A stretch of 64,000 bases of DNA from Mogibacterium timidum ATCC 33093 (GCF_000525775.1 NZ_JALU01000024.1:62001-126000), one strand, 5' to 3'; numbered from the stretch's first letter, positions 51,627 through 59,828 are shown. Numbers and translations are program-made. Notes: a model not told the origin generated them from the sequence alone.

Positions 51627-54600
51627 TTATTCAAGCTCTCTTGCTCTTTTCTTAGCTCTAATTGTAACTACCAAAAGCATTGATGATAATCCAAATACCA
51701 TTAATGCCAATCCCAGTGCAAGAGGATCACCTGTTTTAACTAGACCGTGACCGCCATATGGATATCTGACATCCAGTCTACCTATAGATACCGTCTGGTT
51801 ACGGTCTGTTATATCACTATGTGTAGCAATCTTAACACCATCATTATACATATCTTCAAAGACAACAGTTGTTTTACCCTGAAGAACCTTTGCTGGAAGT
51901 GCAAACTCCACTTCAATGCTGCCAGTATTACGTGTAGCAGTAAATGTTTTTTCAGCAGTAACTTCTCTACCATTGACAAGAAGCGGCTGTCCTGTAGCCT
52001 TATCCATCAGCTTACCCTTAACTGTGTACACCTTGCCAATAGTTAGGTTTTTGTAGAACACTTTATCCACTATAGTGATATTACCGTCTTTAAGCTTTCC
52101 AATCTGCTTTACATCTGCTTTTGTATGAATATTTGGATAGTCAATAGTCTGATTGATGTCGGTTATATCGCTGTGAGTAGCAACTAATTTGTCATTATGA
52201 TACATATCTTCAAAGACAACAGTTGCCTTACCCTGTCTATTAAGTGAGTTGTAGGTGTATTCAAGATCCACACTTCCACTCTTTGATGTAGCAGTAAAGG
52301 TTTTAGATGCTGTGATTTCATTTCCATTTTCATCTTTTATTGGCTGCTTTGTAGCCTTATCCATCAACTTACCCTTAACCGTGTAAACCTTGCCAACAAC
52401 AAGATTCTCATACTTAACGGTATCTACAATAGTTTCATTAGCACGTGGCATACCCAGGTTGCTATTTGTTTCTCTCGATTTAGCAGTTGTGCCAACTTTT
52501 GGGAAATGTACAGACTGTCTTTGAGCATCTATATCTGCATGGGTAGCAATTTCCTTGCCATCATAATATAGATATTCAAAGACAACAGTTGTCTTGCCGG
52601 CAAGTACAGTGCTGTCTACCTCGTATTCCAGGTCAACGCTACCACTTGCACCGTCTCCGGTAATGGTAGAGTTATTCTTTGTTACAGTAAATGTTTTTTC
52701 AGCAGTTATTTCCTTGCCCTTAACTAGCAGTGGCTGCCCTGTAGCCTTATCCATGAGCTTGCCCTTAATGGTATATGTTTCACCCTCAGACAGCTCCTTA
52801 TATCTAACAGTATCTATAATCTTAATTTTCTTACCATTTGATCCAACATTATCTGTTGTGGCAGCATCCATAGCAGTAGTGCCAATCTTAGGCACTAGTG
52901 GCTGGTTGGGTTGCTCCGGGGTATTGCCAAAATTCAGTTTCATCAACAAATCATTGGTATCTTTATCAATCTTATATGTGTAAGTTTTAGAATCGACCTT
53001 GTACCCTTTAGGAGCTTTAGTTTCCTGAACGGTGATAGTTCCTCTTGGGATGACAATAGCTCCATGTTCATCTTTAAAAAATTCGTCGCTACCCCCTAAA
53101 GCATACTTGTCACGCAACTGTGCAAGGAATTTTCCATTGTTTGATCTAATCGTTTTAAGTTTCCAAGTTCTAACTGGTGTCAATCCAGATACATCATTAG
53201 CTATTGCATCATAATATTTGATTGTAAATTCAGCATTTGACATATCTGCATTTGGATTTAGATACCCACTTCCATCAGATGTTTTTTCAAGCAAAATACT
53301 AATAGGATCAAACAGCGGTTCATCTTTAGATACTACCCATGAGGTATTTCCGGATGTTACATCAACCGTGTAAATTTCTGTATCTAATCCGTATCCATTA
53401 GGAGCTTTGACCTCTTTTACATAGTATCTGCCGGCATCCAGTTCTATTGGATCTGTAGAACCATCTTCTTTAGTAGTAAACATTCCAACATAACCAGATC
53501 CGTCACGGTTCTTTGAAACATAATATTCAGCTCCAGCAAGACTGTACATATTCTTGCACTGTTCAGTTAAGGTCTTGTTATTCTTAACTTCCTTCACAAG
53601 CTGCAATTTGCCTTTTGGATTATATACACCCCACATCATATCCTGTCCAGAAGCAGTAGCCTTATATACAGTATATGCAGAAGGATCAGGCTGCGAATTT
53701 ACATAAGACATAAATGCGTTTAATCCGGCAGGATTAGTAGCGGTGCCTCTACCGCCTAAAGCATTAAATCTATTAGATAATGCCTGTGAGGTTATAACAG
53801 TACCGGCTATTTCGGTTCTATTTGTGTTACTCCCCCAAACTTTATATTGGCTATTGTATGACGGGCTGGAAAAACCGCTCCACTGAGCCGGACCTTTATA
53901 ACCGTAATAAAGTATCTTCCGTAAAGTGCTATCACTTACTGTATATCCTGTCATGCTTCCTGTAGTTGGTGTACGATCATGTTCTGCACAATAGATTGCT
54001 CCACCGTATACTCCAGATGTCCCAGATGTAAACAGTCCATACTTATTAGGGTAATATCTTCTACCGCTTGAATTATACCCATATTGGTATTTATCAAGCT
54101 TCACATATGCACTCATGCTCGATGCCGGTGCTCTGAATAAGCTAACACCACGCATCATCCTTGCTTGCACCTGTGTTGAACTTCCTAAGCTCTCTCCGCC
54201 TGTAAAGCTAATATCTACACTAGGGTTAGCTCCTGTAATCTTAATATATACAAGCTTACAGTTATCCCCATATGCGATTTGCTGGGTTACCTCCGCATCT
54301 TTTGCATTTATATTAGTCTTGTTTCCATCCAGGGCATACGTAGATAGCTCAATCTCATCTCCTACAGTAGCCTTTAGTGTAGCTGTTTTTCCTGCATATA
54401 CTTCTTTTGTAGTTTCATCTGCTGCATTTTTCAACTTAGCATTAAAAGATCCATTACCCTTATCTGTTAGATTAACGGTAACTGATCCATCTTTATTCTC
54501 ATCACCTTTAGCAGCATCCGAATTAGAAGTTGCTGAAGCTTCCACAGCTTGACTTTCTAAATTACCAGTGGCTTTAGTTTCTTCAGCGGACTTATTCTCA

Positions 54601-54731
54601 TTTATTACAGTATCTGCACTATTACTTTCTGCATCTGGTATAGTCTCTGCAAAAGATACTGCACCGGGAGCTATCATAATTATTGTCATCAAGATTCCCA
54701 TAATTGACGACAATTTCTTAAACCTTTTCAA
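51627..54731 (-). CDS. Thioester/VaFE-repeat cell-wall adhesin
   Basis: The product has 1034 residues: a signal peptide, a Ser/Ala/Asn-rich region, then a thioester-type domain (Cys in IYCAEHDRTP near residue 249, Gln in TSQALSN near 314), SpaA-like isopeptide domains (AGAEYYVSKNRDGSGYVG...YVKEVKAPNGYG; TVQETKAPKGYKV) and three VaFE repeats (about 615-985; GKTTVVFEYLYYDGKEIATH, GKATVVFEDMYHNDKLVATHSDI, GKTTVVFEDMYNDGVKIATHSDI). It ends with LVKTGD, a hydrophobic helix and KKRARE, a variant sortase motif. It likely attaches donor to recipient or host surfaces. Confidence 0.9.
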   Translation of the reverse strand: MKRFKKLSSIMGILMTIIMIAPGAVSFAETIPDAESNSADTVINENKSAEETKATGNLESQAVEASATSNSDAAKGDENKDGSVTVNLTDKGNGSFNAKLKNAADETTKEVYAGKTATLKATVGDEIELSTYALDGNKTNINAKDAEVTQQIAYGDNCKLVYIKITGANPSVDISFTGGESLGSSTQVQARMMRGVSLFRAPASSMSAYVKLDKYQYGYNSSGRRYYPNKYGLFTSGTSGVYGGAIYCAEHDRTPTTGSMTGYTVSDSTLRKILYYGYKGPAQWSGFSSPSYNSQYKVWGSNTNRTEIAGTVITSQALSNRFNALGGRGTATNPAGLNAFMSYVNSQPDPSAYTVYKATASGQDMMWGVYNPKGKLQLVKEVKNNKTLTEQCKNMYSLAGAEYYVSKNRDGSGYVGMFTTKEDGSTDPIELDAGRYYVKEVKAPNGYGLDTEIYTVDVTSGNTSWVVSKDEPLFDPISILLEKTSDGSGYLNPNADMSNAEFTIKYYDAIANDVSGLTPVRTWKLKTIRSNNGKFLAQLRDKYALGGSDEFFKDEHGAIVIPRGTITVQETKAPKGYKVDSKTYTYKIDKDTNDLLMKLNFGNTPEQPNQPLVPKIGTTAMDAATTDNVGSNGKKIKIIDTVRYKELSEGETYTIKGKLMDKATGQPLLVKGKEITAEKTFTVTKNNSTITGDGASGSVDLEYEVDSTVLAGKTTVVFEYLYYDGKEIATHADIDAQRQSVHFPKVGTTAKSRETNSNLGMPRANETIVDTVKYENLVVGKVYTVKGKLMDKATKQPIKDENGNEITASKTFTATSKSGSVDLEYTYNSLNRQGKATVVFEDMYHNDKLVATHSDITDINQTIDYPNIHTKADVKQIGKLKDGNITIVDKVFYKNLTIGKVYTVKGKLMDKATGQPLLVNGREVTAEKTFTATRNTGSIEVEFALPAKVLQGKTTVVFEDMYNDGVKIATHSDITDRNQTVSIGRLDVRYPYGGHGLVKTGDPLALGLALMVFGLSSMLLVVTIRAKKRARELE

Positions 54732-54791
54732 TAGGATTCTCCTTTCCTTGAATACGTAGATTTAACATTTAATATCTTTTTACTTGCAAAT

Positions 54792-54813
54792 AAAAAGAGT
54801 GCACAATGCACTC
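54792..54813 (-). terminator. Terminator in the adhesin leader
   Basis: GAGTGCA-TTG-TGCACTC on the minus strand followed by TTTTT. It is the second of two tandem terminators between the lipoprotein gene and the adhesin gene. Confidence 0.8.
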
Positions 54814-54913
54814 ACAAAGAACTTCATTCTTCCAATAATTTAAATATTAAGTCCAAATCATAACTAATTACTCTCCTCTCTTATCTCATACATCTATATA
54901 TAAATAGCGCACT

Positions 54914-54937
54914 AAAAAAGGAGCATTGCTGCTCCTT
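54914..54937 (-). terminator. Terminator after the lipoprotein gene
   Basis: AAGGAGCA-GCAA-TGCTCCTT on the minus strand followed by TTTTTTAGTG, seven bases after the lipoprotein stop. First of the tandem pair. Confidence 0.85.
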
Positions 54938-54943
54938 AATCTG

Positions 54944-55804
54944 CTATCTATATTCCCAGTGTCCCTGCTCCGGATGACTTACCGGATATGGAACTTGTCT
55001 TGTTCCTGTTTTTGTTACTGCTCCGAAATTGATAGGATATCCTTCGTCTCCCATTTTCTCATAATAAGCATAAGCCTGTGCATAAGTAGCAAACTCCTTA
55101 CCGTCTGATGTTCTATACACGGTGTACTGATATGTTTCAGTCCTGTACTTCGTCTCCGTCCAAGCTGGCTTATCTACTACCCATACACGCTGCTTTGCCT
55201 TGCTTGGCGGTGTACTTGTATTGCCAGCTCTTGAGCTTGCTTTAGTTGCGTTATTGCCACTTTTAGCTGATTGTGTTTGCTGTTTAACCACTTGCTTTGC
55301 TGCCGGTGTAGACGTCTCCACTTGCGATGACGTAACCTCAACGGTTGTTCCTGATACCTCGGTAATCTTACCGTTTATCTCAGTTGTTAAAGCATCAAAG
55401 TCTTTATTGCTATCCAGCTTCTTAAGCTTCTCCTTGTAGCTGTTCAACACCTTATTCGCTTCCTTCTGTTTATCTTCAGGAAGAGCTTTAATCTGCTCTT
55501 TTACAAGCTTTGTATAGGTATCTATCTTTTCCTTCTTTGTGGCAAAGGTCTTGAGGTCTTTCTTAAACTGCTTCATAACCTTTTCCGCAGCTTTATCATC
55601 CTTTGCCTTCTTTAAATCCTTCTCATATTCTGCCTTAAAGTCCTTTACAGCATCCCTATCCTCTTGCATATATGCCTTTAAATCTACAGCCTTTACTTTA
55701 TCTAAAGCTTCATCTTTTACGGATTTTCCGCAGCCTGTTAATGCTATTCCCAAAACTAATAGCATTGATATTATTGTTATTAGTCTATATTTTTTCGCTT
55801 TCAT
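54944..55804 (-). CDS. Lipoprotein with coiled coil, possible surface exclusion
   Basis: The product has 286 residues. The lipobox is LALTGC at residues 20-25, giving lipid-anchored Cys25. A Lys/Glu-rich helical region (about 30-150) is followed by a Ser/Thr linker and a folded Tyr-rich end (WTETKYRTETYQYTVYRTSDGKEFATYAQAYAYYEKMGDEG...PYPVSHPEQGHWEYR). Lipoproteins in conjugative elements often serve in entry exclusion or phage blocking; that role is inferred. Confidence 0.75.
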   Translation of the reverse strand: MKAKKYRLITIISMLLVLGIALTGCGKSVKDEALDKVKAVDLKAYMQEDRDAVKDFKAEYEKDLKKAKDDKAAEKVMKQFKKDLKTFATKKEKIDTYTKLVKEQIKALPEDKQKEANKVLNSYKEKLKKLDSNKDFDALTTEINGKITEVSGTTVEVTSSQVETSTPAAKQVVKQQTQSAKSGNNATKASSRAGNTSTPPSKAKQRVWVVDKPAWTETKYRTETYQYTVYRTSDGKEFATYAQAYAYYEKMGDEGYPINFGAVTKTGTRQVPYPVSHPEQGHWEYR

Positions 55805-55907
55805 GTTCCTTCTCTCTTTCTAGCTGATGCTATAATTGATTATATAGTACAACGATTCTTTATTTTTATCCATATTCTTTCTACAAATCGCATGCTCCTC
55901 TTATAAC

Positions 55908-56723
55908 CTAAATCTCTATTTCATTTTCAACCGTTACAGGTTCTGTGTTCATATCTGTAATATGTTCCACAACAGAACTAATATCTGTTCCATGCTCTAT
56001 AAGGTAGTCACGCTGCATCTTGAGTTGTTTAACAGTCATGTTGCCGCCATTCTTCTTAGTGATACCTGTATGCACTTTTGCATCTATTCCCTGTTTATCC
56101 AGATATTTCTGTAAATCCGGATGAAAAGTTACAAGGTCTTTTCTTGTGAGCACGCTGTCATAGGAAAGCTTCTCATATTTAATATCTGCTTCCGCCTTAT
56201 CTCTGTACCTTCTAACAGTCTTTCTCGAACAACCTATATCTCTCGCTGCCTGAGATACAGATACATCTCTACCATGTTCTTTATAGTACCTAACAACATT
56301 GACAAGATTCTTGCTTGGAATGTATTCCGTAATTGGTGTAAATAGAATATGCATGTGCGGTTCTCCGGATTCATCCTTATGCACCGCAGCAGTGACTATA
56401 TTCTTTTCACCGCCATACCTATCCGCCACAAATTCATAACAAGCCTTAAAGAAATCTTTCTCTATTTCTGGCTTAATATCTGCCGGAGCAGTAATAATCC
56501 AACCAGCCATTTCGTTTACATCTGCCCTGTTCATAACATGTACTTCAGACAAACGTTTTTTAAGATACTGCTCCGGAGCTTCTTTTCTTTCTGGCTCAAG
56601 GGTATAGTTAAGATGCGATTTATCTGTATCAATATCTGCGTTCTTGTATCCTGAATTCTTCCTAAGTACATGTCTAAACTGATTATTCCTGGCTTCACTT
56701 TTAAATTTGGTAACTGCTCCCAT
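55908..56723 (-). CDS. MobV-family relaxase with internal HTH
   Basis: The product has 271 residues. MobV motif I region is ARNNQFRHVLRKNSGYKNADIDTDKSHLNYTL (residues 11-42), with RNNQFRH in place of the usual HNxR. Motif III is GEPHMHILFTP (HxH at 123-125). Residues 139-185 insert a helix-turn-helix (RDVSVSQAARDIGCSRKTVRRYRDKAEA) before the usual LTRKDLVTFHPDLQKYL. Typical MobV proteins exceed 400 residues, so the C-terminal part is short. It nicks oriT and leads transfer. The ATG at 56723 follows GGGAAGGTGG. Confidence 0.88.
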   Translation of the reverse strand: MGAVTKFKSEARNNQFRHVLRKNSGYKNADIDTDKSHLNYTLEPERKEAPEQYLKKRLSEVHVMNRADVNEMAGWIITAPADIKPEIEKDFFKACYEFVADRYGGEKNIVTAAVHKDESGEPHMHILFTPITEYIPSKNLVNVVRYYKEHGRDVSVSQAARDIGCSRKTVRRYRDKAEADIKYEKLSYDSVLTRKDLVTFHPDLQKYLDKQGIDAKVHTGITKKNGGNMTVKQLKMQRDYLIEHGTDISSVVEHITDMNTEPVTVENEIEI

Positions 56724-56742
56724 ATATCCACCTTCCCTCAAC

Positions 56743-56773
56743 AGCTAATTACCTTTAGCTATAACATACACTT
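56743..56773 (-). other. Candidate oriT nick region
   Basis: On the minus strand AAGTGTATGTTATAGC (56758-56773) resembles the MobV nick consensus of pMV158 (TAGTGTG/TTATAC), with two extra bases between. A six-base inverted repeat AGCTAA/TTAGCT (56743-56760) adjoins it, as inverted repeats flank known MobV nick sites. It lies about 20-50 bases upstream of the relaxase ATG, the usual oriT place. Confidence 0.45.
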
Positions 56774-56869
56774 TTTCTAAATATTAGTTTTCTTTTAAGT
56801 CGTATTCACGTTCATATTCACGCTCCTATCTCGTCTCTATAGCGCTGGAATGGGCTTTTCGCCCATTCC

Positions 56870-57214
56870 CTAACCTTGATATATTTCACGCTTGATATCA
56901 TCCAGTAGTTCATATACTGTTCTCCCTACTTCTTCTAAATCCTGAAGTAATGTGTATGGAGAATCTGGAACACCCCTTTTGCCATGCATTGGATACCAAA
57001 GTTCAAATTCTTCTTCCGCATCATAGCTATCCCACCAATCATAAAGCTTTTTATATAAATCGTGCCTTCCACAAATTCCATCAAGCTCTATAACAACATC
57101 CTGTCCTGCTGTATCCGTCCAAAACTCAATCATTATATCCCCTTGTGGATTATCTAAATCCACATCCTCGTTATAGAGGAATGGAACAAATTTCTCCAAT
57201 ACGTTGCTTAGCAT
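56870..57214 (-). CDS. Hypothetical acidic protein
   Basis: The product has 114 residues, strongly acidic (DNPQGDIMIEFWTDTAGQDVVIELDGICGRHDLYKKLYDWWDSYDAEEEFELWY), ending in a helix (LLQDLEEVGRTVYELLDDIKREIYQG). The Trp/Tyr/Asp mix resembles small proteins encoded beside relaxases or DNA mimics. A hairpin (GGAATGGGC/GCCCATTCC, 56848-56870) lies at its 3' end. Not recognised. Confidence 0.6.
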   Translation of the reverse strand: MLSNVLEKFVPFLYNEDVDLDNPQGDIMIEFWTDTAGQDVVIELDGICGRHDLYKKLYDWWDSYDAEEEFELWYPMHGKRGVPDSPYTLLQDLEEVGRTVYELLDDIKREIYQG

Positions 57215-57307
57215 CTTAAAACTCCTTTCAATTACTCGCTCCCCTCTCGGTGAACAAGTTTTGTTGTTTTCTGTTAGCTGGCAAAGAAGCGGTATATAAA
57301 GCTAAAA

Positions 57308-57837
57308 GCAAGTGGTCTTACTAGACGGTGGAGAAAAAGCATAGCTTTTTACAACCGCTTGCCACTAGCTGGAGCTGTATAACGCGTAAAATTGCAGCAC
57401 AGAGAACATGAAGATTAGAATCTAAACATTACTCGTATGGATTCTGTGGGAAACACGAAGTGTTTCCTTTCATTCAAAATCTCGTCAGAGATTTTGCTGT
57501 GCCGCTCGGCTTGTCGGCGGCACTACTGCATGAACTTGTTCATGCAGCATCGGGGATTAGTCAAGTAAGGGGTGAAGCCCCTCGCTTGCAACTCCGACTG
57601 TCTCGGAGCGACCGCAGGTCGGATATGGCTAGATTGAACACCGCAAGGTGGGCAAGATTGCCATATCTTGTATGACAAATTCGCCCACCCCCTTATTTTC
57701 ATAAGGGAGTAGGCTTTGTCATATTGGATAATCCCCAAAATATCAGGGATTATCTATGCTTAGCCTGGATGTCTCCATGCTAAGCAACGCAGAAACTGTC
57801 TTTCTGCATATAAAAAGGCAGCCGCTTTGGACTGCCT
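57308..57837. other. Array of at least fourteen different stem-loops, G+C island, non-coding
   Basis: This fills most of the 760-base gap 57215-57976. Perfect or near-perfect stems with their spans: 57308-57362 (nested with AAAAAGC/GCTTTTT), 57449-57467, 57475-57496, 57499-57523, 57526-57547 (10 pairs), 57562-57588, 57592-57608, 57609-57621, 57622-57667 (8 pairs enclosing CACC-GCAA-GGTG), 57671-57723 (9 pairs enclosing CCCTTAT/ATAAGGG), 57727-57754, 57757-57786, 57789-57807, 57816-57837. The arms differ from one another. The two lines from 57481 to 57600 are about 55 percent G+C against about 30 percent around. It may be a structured RNA, or oriT/replication DNA. The 57240-57307 part is unstructured to my eye. 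Confidence 0.7.
57816..57837 (-). terminator. Terminator of the 57977-58600 gene
   Basis: AGGCAG and CTGCCT flank a ten-base loop. On the minus strand TTTTTATATG follows. It marks the right border of the stem-loop array. Confidence 0.75.
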
Positions 57838-57906
57838 AAACTATTTCTTTATTCACTTTTTGGACACTATCATATTAACACAAGTAACTGTCGTATTTTG
57901 GGTCAT

Positions 57907-57955
57907 TTTTTGTAAACAAAAATTTATATTTTTTTAAAAAATTTGTTTACAAAAA
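57907..57955. repeat. 14-base perfect inverted repeat with 21-base AT spacer
   Basis: TTTTTGTAAACAAA (57907-57920) and TTTGTTTACAAAAA (57942-57955) are exact complements around an A/T-only spacer. Core arms are TGTAAACA/TGTTTACA. It could be a regulator site or part of a replication origin; it is not a typical terminator. Confidence 0.6.
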
Positions 57956-57976
57956 TCTTGCAGATGATTTTATTCC

Positions 57977-58600
57977 TTATATTTCTACATCGTGATCCTT
58001 CTCCCTGTATTTATTCATGCTGTTCTCAAGCTTAATATTGTACTTCTTTAGTTTTCTGATTTCTTCTTCTTTAATTTCAAGCTGCACTTTCAGATTATTG
58101 TTAAAGCTTTCAAGTTCACGTACCCTGTCTACCAGATTTGCATTCTCACTATACACATCTTCTATACCAGTAACCATAATATCTTTAGATAAGCTTCCAG
58201 CATATTCTTTATTTAGTCGCTGCCTATACCTTACATCTTCGTGAATATCTCCAACAAGCTTAGCAACTTTTTCCTGATTAACATGCATTGATTTCATATC
58301 TGGGTAAATCTTCTCTACTGTATAGTCGCTAATTTTATCTGTTTTTTCTTTTATTGTTTTTGTTACTGGTTCTATTTCACTACTTTTAGAATCAATACGA
58401 CTTATAGCATTCCTATCTCTTAACAGAATAAAAATATTGCCGATAACTGCTCCAGCTACACCAATTAAAGCAACAACTATACTTGTATTCATATATCCAC
58501 CATCCTTATATATAATATATTCGCCTATTACAGCTCCAATTATAACAGGTGCAGTTACTAATACCGAATCTAAAATGCAGTTTTCGTTACTATATTTCAT
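57977..58600 (-). CDS. Membrane-anchored coiled-coil protein
   Basis: The product has 207 residues. Two N-terminal membrane helices (ILDSVLVTAPVIIGAVIGEYIIY; TSIVVALIGVAGAVIGNIFILL) precede a long coiled coil (VDRVRELESFNNNLKVQLEIKEEEIRKLKKYNIKLENSMNKY). It is encoded after parB. It may tether the element or its relaxosome to the membrane; not recognised. Confidence 0.65.
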   Translation of the reverse strand: MKYSNENCILDSVLVTAPVIIGAVIGEYIIYKDGGYMNTSIVVALIGVAGAVIGNIFILLRDRNAISRIDSKSSEIEPVTKTIKEKTDKISDYTVEKIYPDMKSMHVNQEKVAKLVGDIHEDVRYRQRLNKEYAGSLSKDIMVTGIEDVYSENANLVDRVRELESFNNNLKVQLEIKEEEIRKLKKYNIKLENSMNKYREKDHDVEI

Positions 58601-58627
58601 ATCCTTTAACCTCTCTTATGTAAGATA

Positions 58628-59797
58628 TTAGCCATTCATTTTTTCGAGAATATCTATAATATATTTTTCTCTTTCACTGGCGGTTTTTATCTCTACTGGG
58701 AAGTACTTGTCTGGAATGAAATATCTCATATCCTTTGTGCTGCTCCTCTTTCTTTTTGGCTTTAATTCTTCTTCACCTAGATTTTCCTGAAATATCTCTC
58801 GCATCCTTTTTCTTGGAAAAGAGATACCCTCTCCTGGTTGCTCTTCTGCATGCCACCTTGCATATTCATCCCTCAGCTGTTTTGCCTTTGCCGTGGTCAT
58901 CTTAGCTCCAACAGCTTTCAGCATATCCGGAATACAGTCCTGAGTACCTTCGTTCATTCTGTGGATATAGTAAATGTGTTCCTGTGTGAGGTTAGTTCTC
59001 CCACGTCCGGCTTCATAGTATTTAACAATCTTATCTGTACAATATGCTAATGCCATTTTCCTATGAAGTGTCTTCTGGCTTACTCCAAACTCTTCCGCTA
59101 TCATTTCATCTGTTCTACCAGTATCCAAAGTGTCATTTTGACACTTTGGTAAAACTTCAGTATTTTCAACGGTTTCAGCTTTTGCCATTTGTCCTTTTAC
59201 AACCTTATCATTACCGCCTTTGTCCTTCTTGTACTTATCATACATAAGGCGCATTGCTCTGGCTCTTTCAACATCACTTATATGTTCTCTCTGGATGTTG
59301 GTTTGAGTTATAAATACTACTGCGGTGGAATCATCTGCTTCAACTATGATAGCCGGTATCTCCGTAAGACCTGCTTCTCTTGCACAAGTAACTCTGTTAT
59401 GACCTGCCAATATCTCATATTTACCGGTTACATATCTCTTTAACTTCTCATCCTCTATGCAAGCTACAGGACGCACGAATATTGCTTCCAGAACTCCATG
59501 TTCATTGATAGAGTCCACCATCTCTTTCTTTTTCTTTTCATCGTATTCTTTAAATACGTTGTTTGGAGAATCGGATAAATCTTCTAGCTTTAAGTTTACA
59601 ATCTTTTGTTTGTTCTTCTCTGCCAGTTGCTGTTCTATCTTGTCACCATTATCCCTTGCTCTAAGTATCTCATCCTTGTCTATATTAGTCATAAGCTGAC
59701 TATAGTTATCTACTATAGAGCCACGCTCTCCTTCCATAATCGGACGATTATGCTCCATGTGTTTCCTAATTTCCTCTTTACTCATTGTTAAGCTCAT
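58628..59797 (-). CDS. parB: ParB-family DNA-binding protein
   Basis: The product has 389 residues. The ParB/Srx CTPase-like domain has EMVDSINEHGVLEAIFVRPV, the GHNR motif in YEILAGHNRVTCAREAG (about residues 127-143) and TQTNIQREHISDVERARAM. An HTH follows (DEMIAEEFGVSQKTLHRKMALAY). An Asn/Thr-rich insert (KAETVENTEVLPKCQNDTLDTG) contains a palindrome. It acts with ParA in element partition. The ATG at 59797 follows AAGGAG. Confidence 0.92.
   Translation of the reverse strand: MSLTMSKEEIRKHMEHNRPIMEGERGSIVDNYSQLMTNIDKDEILRARDNGDKIEQQLAEKNKQKIVNLKLEDLSDSPNNVFKEYDEKKKKEMVDSINEHGVLEAIFVRPVACIEDEKLKRYVTGKYEILAGHNRVTCAREAGLTEIPAIIVEADDSTAVVFITQTNIQREHISDVERARAMRLMYDKYKKDKGGNDKVVKGQMAKAETVENTEVLPKCQNDTLDTGRTDEMIAEEFGVSQKTLHRKMALAYCTDKIVKYYEAGRGRTNLTQEHIYYIHRMNEGTQDCIPDMLKAVGAKMTTAKAKQLRDEYARWHAEEQPGEGISFPRKRMREIFQENLGEEELKPKRKRSSTKDMRYFIPDKYFPVEIKTASEREKYIIDILEKMNG
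59125..59149. repeat. Perfect 11-base-arm palindrome inside parB
   Basis: CCAAAGTGTCA-TTT-TGACACTTTGG lies in the linker-coding part between the GHNR domain and the HTH. It could be a centromere-like (parS) site or a transcript hairpin. Confidence 0.6.
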
Positions 59798-59828
59798 TTT
59801 GTTCTCCTTCCTAGATTATTCATAATCA

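Noticed and set aside
51900-52900. Tandem DNA repeats in the adhesin gene
   Set aside because: The similarity follows the three VaFE protein domains and is explained by coding sequence.
57460-57675. Plus-strand open frame of 71 codons across the stem-loop array
   Set aside because: It has no Shine-Dalgarno, its composition is set by the hairpin arms, and its encoded sequence has no protein-like pattern.
57449-57837. CRISPR array
   Set aside because: The hairpins have different arm sequences and spacing; there is no repeated unit.
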